Assembly: GCA_963735115.1 (NCBI GenBank)
Contig: CAVTJR010000001.1
Span: 1,364,001 to 1,428,000, forward strand
DNA from: JAKACA01 sp963735115
GTDB taxonomy: Bacteria > Actinomycetota > Acidimicrobiia > Acidimicrobiales > Bog-793
DNA length: 64,000 nucleotides
Reading direction: 5' to 3'
Both the position numbers and the translations under genes were made by a program. The stretch's first letter is position 1. Each line of letters begins with the position of its first letter. Positions 35,412 through 42,282 of the stretch are shown in pieces. The notes below the pieces were generated by a model that had not been told where the DNA came from, did not search any database, and saw only the letters and a program-made list of their open reading frames with translations.

Positions 35412-36585
35412 GATGCGGTTCCAAACGGGAGGTGCGCGGTCACGGCGAACCCTCCCCCTGGGCGCGGACCGGCCTGCAGCCGTCCGTCGAGAGCGAAGGC
35501 GCGCTCGCGCATCCCGGCGATCCCGCTACCGATCCCCGGGGAGGCAGCGCTGGTGGCTGGGGCGTCTCCGTCGTCGCACACCTCGATGTCGAGTCCGCCG
35601 GGGCCGTGGGTGAGGCACACCGTGGCCGTGGCTCGACCAGCGTGGCGGGCCACGTTGGTCAGGGACTCCTGGACGATTCGGTACGCGGCGAGGTCAACCG
35701 CGGTGGGCAACGGCCGGGCCTCGCCGACGGTCTGCACCGTGACCGGGATGCCCGCGGCGCGGCTCGCCTCCACCAGCTCGTCGAGCCGGTCGAGGCCAGG
35801 CGCCGGGGGCGTGGAGCGTCTTCGTCGTCTTGGCGGATCGCGACGAGCATGGTGCGCAACTCGTCAAGGGCGTCCTTGGAGACCCGCTTGATGGCGGCGA
35901 GCGCGGCGCGGGCCTGCTCGGGATGGGCGTCCATAAGATCAAGTCCGACACCGGCCTGGACGTTGATGAGCGAGATGTTGTGGCCGATCACGTCGTGGAG
36001 GTCGCGTGCCATCTGCAGCCGCTCCTCACTCGTCTGGCGTCGAGCGTCGAGCGCTCGGGTGGCCCGGGTTTCGACGGTTCGCTCCCGGCGCAGGCGGACG
36101 ACCTCCGCGGCGATCACCAGCACGGCCAGCCATCCGGCTAAGGCCAGGGCGAAGGTGAGCGAACCTATGCGGTTGCCGTAGGCGAGGGGGGCGAGCCACA
36201 CCGAGCAGAGGTAGCCGACAACGATCACTACCCAGGCGGCGCGGCGGTGGCCGGAGGTGGCGGCGAGGAAGAATGCAACGATGAGGCTGAGGTTGACCGA
36301 CCACGCCCCCGAGGGGGTAAGGGTCGCCGCGAATGCCACCCACAGGACGACGACGGGCCAGCGGCGCCTGAACACCAGCGCCAGCGGGCCGACGATCAAG
36401 AGGACCCAATCGACAGGGCCGAGGTGCGTGGTCGGGCTGTGATGGCCAGCCACTGTCGCCGCCGCGCCGACTAACTGCACCACCAGCAGCACTGCCGGGA
36501 GGGCCAAGTCACGGCGCCAAATAAGCCCGTCAAGCCAGCCTGAGGGCCGGCCGGTGCGGGGGGCTGGGTGGTCCACGTGGTCCAT
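35408..36585 (-). pseudogene. Sensor histidine kinase, one frameshift near 35810
   Basis: The membrane part has about five segments (LALPAVLLVVQLVGAAATVAG; WVLLIVGPLALVF; SLIVAFFLAATSG; AAWVVIVVGYLCSVWLA; LAGWLAVLVIAAEVV). It is followed by the HisKA_3 box ERLQMARDLHDVIGHNISLINVQ (His near residue 195) and then DELRTMLVAIRQDDEDAP. There the frame shifts by one base. In the other frame LDRLDELVEASRAAGIPV leads into the HATPase domain with AAYRIVQESLTNVARHAG, LDIEVCDDG and GIGSGIAGMRERAFALDG. All parts are present and only one indel separates them, so it may be functional if the indel is a sequence error. It is paired with the response regulator. Confidence 0.85.
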
Positions 36586-36644
36586 TTTCCCTCAACGTAT
36601 CGAGCTGGTCGCATCGCCGCATCGGCCCACAAGCGGCTCCTCAA

Positions 36645-36662
36645 CTGCGCTTAGCGGCGTAG
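36645..36662. promoter_or_regulatory. Weak second copy of the LuxR-type operator
   Basis: CTGCGCTTAGCGGCGTAG shares length, outer bases and the right half GCGTAG with the stronger palindrome at 36677. Centres are 32 bases apart, about three helical turns, which suits two dimers on one face. Confidence 0.4.
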
Positions 36663-36676
36663 CCCACAGCCGCCAA

Positions 36677-36694
36677 CTACGCCCATGGACGTAG
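36677..36694. promoter_or_regulatory. Palindrome, candidate response-regulator operator
   Basis: CTACGCCCATGGACGTAG, an 18-base palindrome with a single mismatched pair, in the gap between the divergent kinase and ABC genes. It is about 100 bases upstream of the ABC ATPase start. Confidence 0.6.
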
Positions 36695-36796
36695 CCGACA
36701 AACCGCTCTCCGCCCGACGACATAACGGGTCTGAGCCGCCAACATCGTCGTCATGGAACACCACACCCATCCCGTTGACGCCACGAGGCGGTTGCC

Positions 36797-37704
36797 ATGG
36801 CGATGATAGAAGTCGACGGGCTGACCAAGCGATTCGCCGGTCTGACCGCGGTCGACCATGTCAACTTCACGGTCGAGCAGGGCCGCGTCGTCGGGTTCCT
36901 CGGCCCCAACGGCGCCGGAAAAACAACCACGCTTCGCATGCTCCTCGGCCTTGTGACCCCGACCTCTGGGACAGCAACGATCAACGGACGCCGCTACGAC
37001 GAGCTGACTGATCCACTCCATGTCGTGGGTGCGGCTCTGGAGTCGTCATTCGCCTATCCCGGTCGCAGTGCCCGCAACCACCTCCGCATCGCCGCCCTCG
37101 TCGGCGGCGCGGCGGCCAAAAGGGTAGACGAGGTGCTCGATGTCGTCGACCTGACCGGGGCAGCCGATCGACGAGTCGGGCAGTTCTCCCTCGGGATGCG
37201 CCAACGGCTTGCTCTTGCCACCGCGCTCGTGTGCGAGCCGGAAATCCTCATCCTTGACGAGCCCGCTAACGGCCTCGACCCCGAAGGCGTCCATTGGCTC
37301 CGCATCCTGCTGCGCCGCTTGGCGAATGAGGGACGGACCGTCCTCGTCTCCAGTCACATCCTGGCCGAAGTCGCCCAAACCGTCGACAGCGTCGTCATCT
37401 TGGACCGGGGCCGACTCGTAACCGAGTCCACCCTCGCCGATCTCACCGCCGAAGGCGGCCACATCGTGCGGGTCCGCACCCCAGAGCCACCGACCTGGCC
37501 CAGCTGCTCACCGGCCGGGGCGCCAACGTGACCGTGGTCGCGACCGATCGAGTGGAGATCACCGGCGCGACCAGCGAACAGATCGGCACTGTGGCCGCCG
37601 AGCACGCCATACCGATCTTCGAGACCAGCACCGAGACCGCCGACCTCGAGGACATCTTCCTCCGCCTCACCGCAGGCGACGAGCGAGCCGAGGTGACCCC
37701 ATGA
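36797..37704 (+). pseudogene. ABC-2 exporter ATPase, one frameshift near 37485
   Basis: ATPase of about 302 residues when repaired. Walker A is GPNGAGKTTTLRM (near 40), the signature is FSLGMRQRLALATAL, Walker B is ILILDEPANGLDPEG, and the H-loop is VLVSSHIL. The frame breaks after VRVRTPE: skipping back one base gives ATDLAQLLTGRGANVTVVAT and a regular C-terminus TADLEDIFLRLTAGDE, stopping at 37704, where it overlaps the permease ATG (ATGA). The broken version would lose only the last 70 residues. It probably exports a lipid or peptide-like compound under control of the neighbouring two-component system; the substrate is unknown. Confidence 0.85.
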
Positions 37705-38489
37705 CCCGGCTCATCCGCACCGAGTTGCTCAAGCTCACCACCATGCGACTCACCTACGGCCTGCTCGGCATCGCTGCCGCCCTCACCGCCCTGTTCTCCC
37801 TTCTTGAGAACAACCGAGCCGGAGCCAGCGGCACCGGCGTACCTCCCATCTCCACCGCCGACGGGCTGCGCACCGTGACCACCGTTACCGGTTTCGCCAT
37901 GCTCCTCGCAGCGGTGCTCGGCTCCATCATGGCCAACGGCGAGTTCCGCCACTTCACCGCCACCCAGACCTATCTGGCCACCCCGAGACGAGCACGGGTA
38001 CTGGCCGCCAAAACGGTCGTCGCCGTCAGTATCGGATCGGTATTCGGGCTTGTCGCCGGCATCATCTCCAGCGGTATCGGGCTCGTCTTCGTCCTCGCCC
38101 ACGGCGACCACGTCGCCCTATCCACCGGCACACTCGTCGCACACCTCGCCGGCGCAGTCATGGGTGCTGCACTGCTCGCCGCGCTCGGGGTCGCCGTCGG
38201 GTCGCTGGTCCGTTCGCAGCTCGCCACCGTGATCGGGATCTTCGTGTGGGCGGTCATCATCGAGTCGGTCATCGGCGGCCTTTACACCTCCATTCGTCCC
38301 TACCTGCCGTACACCGCAGCCACCATTCTCGCCGGGGCGAAACTCGGCGGGGCCGCGTTCGGTCCCGCCCACGGGCTCAACGGCGGTGCCCCCCTACCGT
38401 TCGCCGCCGCCGCAGCCCTCATCGCCGCCATCGCCGTAGCCACGGCACTGGTTGCCTCCCGCACCACGCTCCGACGGGACATCACCTGA
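37701..38489 (+). CDS. ABC-2 type transporter permease
   Basis: 262 residues with six predicted membrane helices: LTYGLLGIAAALTALFSLL, VTTVTGFAMLLAAVLGSI, GSVFGLVAGIISSGIGLVFVL, LAGAVMGAALLAALGVAVGSLV, VIGIFVWAVIIESVIGGL and PFAAAAALIAAIAVATALVAS. The cytoplasmic segment FRHFTATQTYLATPRRARVLAAKTV contacts the ATPase in this family. Its ATG overlaps the ATPase stop. It completes the exporter with the gene before it. Confidence 0.9.
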   Translation: MTRLIRTELLKLTTMRLTYGLLGIAAALTALFSLLENNRAGASGTGVPPISTADGLRTVTTVTGFAMLLAAVLGSIMANGEFRHFTATQTYLATPRRARVLAAKTVVAVSIGSVFGLVAGIISSGIGLVFVLAHGDHVALSTGTLVAHLAGAVMGAALLAALGVAVGSLVRSQLATVIGIFVWAVIIESVIGGLYTSIRPYLPYTAATILAGAKLGGAAFGPAHGLNGGAPLPFAAAAALIAAIAVATALVASRTTLRRDIT

Positions 38490-38560
38490 CAAGACGATCG
38501 ACCACGGCCAAGGTCGTCACCATAAGAGCCGAGTCGCACCGACCGCAAGGAGAAAACCCC

Positions 38561-38740
38561 ATGCACCACCAAATGCTTATGGCCGCCGCCATCGCCGCCT
38601 CCGCCGCTAACAACAGCAAACATTTTCATCTCGGACCGTGGATCATCGTGCCGATCCTCATCGTCATCGCCATTGTCGGCACACCCATTTATGTCATCAG
38701 GGACCGCCGCAAGCGGCGCTCAAATCAGCGACCCCAGTAG
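38561..38740 (+). CDS. Small single-pass membrane protein
   Basis: 59 residues with an ATG seven bases after AAGGAG. The protein has one strong hydrophobic stretch, WIIVPILIVIAIVGTPIYVI, followed by a very basic tail RDRRKRRSNQR, so the C-terminus is expected in the cytoplasm. It lies 71 bases after the permease on the same strand and is probably the last gene of the exporter operon. Small accessory membrane proteins of this shape often accompany ABC-2 exporters; the role is unknown. Confidence 0.65.
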   Translation: MHHQMLMAAAIAASAANNSKHFHLGPWIIVPILIVIAIVGTPIYVIRDRRKRRSNQRPQ

Positions 38741-38756
38741 ACCGTCCTGCCCGCTA

Positions 38757-38932
38757 ACGAGATAGTCACCGCGCTTGAGTCACTGATCGTGGAGCACTGT
38801 CACCGTTCGTTCCTCGTGCGCGAGGTCTACGAGCAGATGGTGACTCTTGGAAACGTCCTACGCCGAGCCGACCGTCTACAGGCGATGCAACGAATGAAGC
38901 AACTGGACCCGCGCCTCCCTGGTGTTCTGGCA
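38757..38932 (+). pseudogene. Second, broken copy of the winged-helix gene
   Basis: Base-for-base similar to 33199-33370: GAGATAGTCACCGCGCTTGA, then the segments encoding EVYEQMVTLG and AMQRMK. It carries at least two compensating indels (near 38850 and 38878), lacks a start, and its last part runs into unrelated sequence. It lies in the same orientation as the intact copy. It marks the right edge of the accessory region. Confidence 0.75.
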
Positions 38933-39001
38933 TCTGCCGTTCGCGTATGGCTGGACCGTCGCCACCGGATCACGCTCGGTCGATGAGTCGTTGCGGGCGT
39001 G

Positions 39002-39256
39002 TCACCGTGCCGAGGTACGACATGGCAGCAAATTGCCCTGCTCTTTCGCCAGGTCATGAAAGCGAGCGAACTCGTCCGCACTGAGACGGCTTAGGAGTTC
39101 GGACATGACCCCGACAAACGCCGTGGCGCGCTGATTGGGTGGAATGTCAGCATCGACGAGCACCGCGACAGCCTGATCGACAGCATCGGTACCGTCACCT
39201 GAGTCCAGGTGCTCGGCGATCATTCGATCGAGATCGAACGTCCCGTCGCGAGCCAT
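39002..39256 (-). CDS. Hypothetical protein downstream of SOD
   Basis: 84-residue acidic, soluble, helix-rich protein (FDLDRMIAEHLDSGDGTDAVDQAVAVLVDADIPP). I do not recognise the family. It starts 15 bases after the superoxide dismutase stop on the same strand and is probably cotranscribed with it and the nickel permease. The last residues (LLPCRTSAR) may be a random tail, so the reading frame could be slightly damaged at its end. Confidence 0.5.
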   Translation of the reverse strand: MARDGTFDLDRMIAEHLDSGDGTDAVDQAVAVLVDADIPPNQRATAFVGVMSELLSRLSADEFARFHDLAKEQGNLLPCRTSAR

Positions 39257-39271
39257 CGTCTCAGTCGACCG

Positions 39272-39883
39272 TTACGCGATCGACAGGCGCTTCGCCTGAG
39301 TTAGGCGATCCGCCACGTCCGTCCAGTTCACGAGGTTCCACAAAGCAGAGACGAAGTCCGCTTTCACGTTCTTGTACTGCAAGTAGAAGGCGTGTTCCCA
39401 GGCGTCGAAGACAAGTAGCGGCACCGAGCCGTTCCCGACGTTTCCCTGATGGTCGTAGACCTGTTCCACGAGAAGGCGACCGGCAAGGGGCTCGAAAGCA
39501 AGCACGCCCCAACCCGATCCTTGGATGGTGGTCGTTGACTGGGTGAGCTGTGCCTTGAAACCATCGAATGATCCGAAGTGCTCGTCGATAGCCGCAGCGA
39601 GATCACCGATCGGCTTGTCGCCACCGTCCGGCGAGAGGTTCTTCCAGAAGATCGAGTGCAGCACGTGACCAGAAACATTGAAGGCCAGAGTCTTTTCGAG
39701 ACCGACAATCGAGGAGAAGTCTTCTTTGTCGCGAGCCTCTGCGAGCTTTTCGAGCGTCGTATTCGCCCCGGCGACGTAGGCGGCGTGATGTTTGTCGTGG
39801 TGCAGCTCAAGGATTTCGCCCGAGTAGTGCGGCTCCAATGCGACAAAGTCATAGGGAAGGTCGGGAAGCGTGTAATCAGCCAT
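39272..39883 (-). CDS. Superoxide dismutase, Fe-type
   Basis: 203-residue cytoplasmic Fe/Mn-family SOD that dismutates superoxide. The metal ligands can be placed as H28 (ELHHDKHH), H76 (SGHVLHSIFW), D160 and H164 (DAWEHAFYLQY). H145 in VYDHQGN matches the position of the iron-type mycobacterial enzyme. The ATG at 39883 has AAGGAG just upstream. It lies 40 bases downstream of the nickel permease gene and shares its operon. In Streptomyces the equivalent Fe-SOD gene (sodF) is repressed by nickel-bound Nur, and a Fur-family gene is nearby here. Confidence 0.93.
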   Translation of the reverse strand: MADYTLPDLPYDFVALEPHYSGEILELHHDKHHAAYVAGANTTLEKLAEARDKEDFSSIVGLEKTLAFNVSGHVLHSIFWKNLSPDGGDKPIGDLAAAIDEHFGSFDGFKAQLTQSTTTIQGSGWGVLAFEPLAGRLLVEQVYDHQGNVGNGSVPLLVFDAWEHAFYLQYKNVKADFVSALWNLVNWTDVADRLTQAKRLSIA

Positions 39884-39923
39884 CAGGTCTCCTTCTTGCT
39901 CGGTTTGCAATCATCGTCATCAA

Positions 39924-41132
39924 CTAGGGCGCTCCGTCCCCGACGCCTTCAATTCCGAGGATTTCCTGCTCAAGCACTGCCTCCGGTACACCGCCGAGCC
40001 GAAGTCTTGAGGTCCACTTCTCCTCGATGTGACCAAAGCGCCAGACCGCGAGCGCAAGGCCCCACGTAACGACGAACATGCCGACGATCACAAAGCCCGC
40101 CGTGTTGATGTTGAAGTTGAACATGAAGCCCCAAAAGCCACCGTTCTGCGGGAGCGAGTGGATTTCAAGTGGCATGAGGCCAAGCGTTTCGATGCCACCG
40201 ATGAAAAAACAGATTGCAACGGAGAGCCCAGTAATGGCGAGGTTGTAATAGACCTTGCGAACCGGATTGAAGAAGGCCCAGCCGTAGGCGAGGTTCATGA
40301 ACATCCCGTCGCTCGTGTCCATGAGGCTCATGCCAGCGGTGAACAGGAGTGGCAAGCAGAGGATCGCGTACCAGGGGACGTGCTGTGATGCTTCGAGCGC
40401 GACGGTTGCCAACAGTGCAACCTCGGTCGCGGTGTCGAAGCCCATTCCGAACACCACCCCGACGGGATACATCTGCCATTCCTTCGTGATGCTCTTCATC
40501 CACTTACCGAAGAAGCGGAAGAAAAAACCGCGGTTGTTGAGCTGTGTTTCCAGCTCCTCTTCGTTGTAGACGCCGCGTCGCATAGAACGCCAGACCTTCA
40601 CGATTCCCGCCAGGATGACGAGGTTTAGTGTGCCGATGAGGAACAGGAACGCTGCGGAGACGATCGTCCCGAAGAGACCACCAAAGTTTTCGAGTCCCGA
40701 GTTGTTGTGCGACACGGCGTTGAAGACCGTCTTCTCGGCGATGATGATGCCGATACCGATTGCGACGACGATCGTCGAGTGTCCGAGCGAGAAGAAGTAC
40801 CCGAAAGCGAACGGTCGCGGCTTGTCGGTGCCCTGGCGTTCGTTCATCACCTTTCGGGTGGTGTTGTCGATCGCCGAGATGTGATCGGCGTCGAAGGCGT
40901 GGCGTAGACCAAGCGTGTAAGCGAGTCCGGCGACGCCGATACCGAGACCCTTGAAGTGCTGCGGGACGACGAAGGCGATGAAGACGAGGAATGCGATCGT
41001 GTGCAGCGCAAGGATCGAGCCATACATCGCGAGGACGCGGACCTTCTCTCGCGGCGACAGCGCGACGAACGAGACCCGGATGTAGCGGATGAAGCTCGGC
41101 TTCGGTACGAGTGGTGGTGCTTCGGTCGACAT
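39924..41132 (-). CDS. NiCoT-family nickel/cobalt permease
   Basis: 402-residue inner-membrane secondary transporter with eight likely helices. The signature is LGLRHAFDADHISAIDNTTRK in helix II, with LGHSTIVVAIGIGI and FGMGFDTATEVALLA in the following segments, the metal-selective motifs of HoxN/NixA-type permeases. A charged cytoplasmic loop contains RRGVYNEEELETQLNN. The ATG is preceded by GAGAGGGAGGG. It is the first gene of an operon with SOD and a small protein, divergent from a Fur-family regulator. Specificity for Ni(II) over Co(II) is inferred from family and context. Confidence 0.92.
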   Translation of the reverse strand: MSTEAPPLVPKPSFIRYIRVSFVALSPREKVRVLAMYGSILALHTIAFLVFIAFVVPQHFKGLGIGVAGLAYTLGLRHAFDADHISAIDNTTRKVMNERQGTDKPRPFAFGYFFSLGHSTIVVAIGIGIIIAEKTVFNAVSHNNSGLENFGGLFGTIVSAAFLFLIGTLNLVILAGIVKVWRSMRRGVYNEEELETQLNNRGFFFRFFGKWMKSITKEWQMYPVGVVFGMGFDTATEVALLATVALEASQHVPWYAILCLPLLFTAGMSLMDTSDGMFMNLAYGWAFFNPVRKVYYNLAITGLSVAICFFIGGIETLGLMPLEIHSLPQNGGFWGFMFNFNINTAGFVIVGMFVVTWGLALAVWRFGHIEEKWTSRLRLGGVPEAVLEQEILGIEGVGDGAP

Positions 41133-41175
41133 GGCTTTCCCTCCCTCTCCGGTCCGCTAGGCAATTTACGCTAAA

Positions 41176-41190
41176 TGCGACAATGTCGCA
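41176..41190. promoter_or_regulatory. Fur-family 7-1-7 box
   Basis: TGCGACAATGTCGCA: perfect 7-base arms around one base, the classical Fur/Zur/PerR/Nur geometry. It lies between the permease start (41132) and the regulator start (41237), so one site could control both directions. Confidence 0.75.
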
Positions 41191-41236
41191 AGAAGGAACT
41201 ACTTGTGGTTGCAGGGTCCTCGCTAAGCTGGTCTTG

Positions 41237-41705
41237 ATGACTGTGCTCGCGCCGACCCTCCCTGATCTCTCCCACCGGGTCGAGGTTGTCCTCGACCTGC
41301 TTCGAGAGCGGGGTCATCGGGTGACCACCTCCCGCCGCCTTCTCGTCCAGTCACTCGTCGAAGCGGACGGGCACCGCACGGCAGAGGAGCTGGCAGCCGA
41401 GGTCCACAGCCGCGCCCCGGACGTGCACCTCTCGACCATCTACCGCAATCTCGACGAGCTGGAGCACCTTCGAGCCATCGAGCACGTCCACCTCGGCCAC
41501 GGCGCCGCGACCTACCACCTCGCGGCGACGAGTCACGGTCATCTCGTTTGTCGCGAATGCGGCACCACGATCGAAGTTCCTGACGATCTCTTCCGGTCGC
41601 TCAGGCGGAACGCGAAAGAGAGCCGGATTGACGATCGACCCGCATCACTTCGCGGTGATCGGTCGTTGTGAAGCCTGCGAGGCGCTTGAGTCGCCCGCTA
41701 CCTAA
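41237..41705 (+). pseudogene. Fur-family metalloregulator (Nur-like), one frameshift near 41603
   Basis: About 155 residues when repaired. The winged helix reads VLDLLRERGHRVTTSRRLLVQSLVEADGHRTAEELAAEVHSRAPDVHLSTIYRNLDELEHL. The dimer and metal region has HVHLGHGAATYHLAATSHGHLVCREC. Then the frame shifts by one base at CTCAGGCGG. The other frame gives LTIDPHHFAVIGRCEAC and a stop at 41705, the usual Fur C-terminus with the second CxxC. Unrepaired, it would end at 41671 without that pair. Nickel sensing (Nur) is inferred from the adjacent nickel permease and Fe-SOD genes and the palindrome between. It overlaps the convergent prepilin peptidase gene. Confidence 0.85.
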
Positions 41706-42282
41706 CGACAAGTAGTGCGGCGACTGCCCCCGCGAGGAGAAACACCCCGAGCGGCACGCGGCTTTTCCAGGTGAGGCGACGCGTAACGAGCAGTGGCACG
41801 GTCACGACCGACGCGAGCAGATAGGCAAGGAAGACTGCGGCGAGGACGGTCGCGTAGGGGTCCGCGCCGCATACCGCCCCGATGAGGCCGAGAAGCCGGA
41901 CATCGCCGAGGCCGAAGCGTCCCGCGAGCGCCAGTGCATAGACGAACGCCGCCGCGGCACAGATCGCCATCGCGACGGCGGCGCGGGTGAGCGCTCCCCA
42001 TCCGGCACCACTCCCCGCGCCGAGCGCGACGAGGCCGAGCAGGACCGGATAGCTCGGCCAGACAAGCCGCTTCGGCATCCGATGCTCGCGAAGGTCAGTC
42101 ACCGAGCAGGCGAGCGCGAGGACGCCGAGGAAACAGTCCGCGGGGAGGAACGGCGAACCCCAGTACCGAACACACGGCGCCGCCTCGATCGCGCCGAGCA
42201 CGAGGAGCGACCCGGCAAGGGTGCCGCGTCCGAATCGCGTACGCGGCAACGCAACGGCGATCGTCTCGGCGCGCGTCGTCAT
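41698..42282 (-). CDS. Prepilin peptidase (A24, TadV/CpaA type)
   Basis: 194-residue aspartic membrane protease that processes Flp-type prepilins. The catalytic aspartates are in ACSVTDLREHRMPKRLVWP (near 62) and FGLGDVRLLGLIGAVCGAD (near 120), and about six membrane segments are present. It lacks the N-terminal methyltransferase domain of PilD, as usual for TadV/CpaA. It is the last gene of the Tad locus and overlaps the 3' ends of the LysM/BTAD gene upstream and the fur gene on the other strand. Confidence 0.88.
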   Translation of the reverse strand: MTTRAETIAVALPRTRFGRGTLAGSLLVLGAIEAAPCVRYWGSPFLPADCFLGVLALACSVTDLREHRMPKRLVWPSYPVLLGLVALGAGSGAGWGALTRAAVAMAICAAAAFVYALALAGRFGLGDVRLLGLIGAVCGADPYATVLAAVFLAYLLASVVTVPLLVTRRLTWKSRVPLGVFLLAGAVAALLVVR

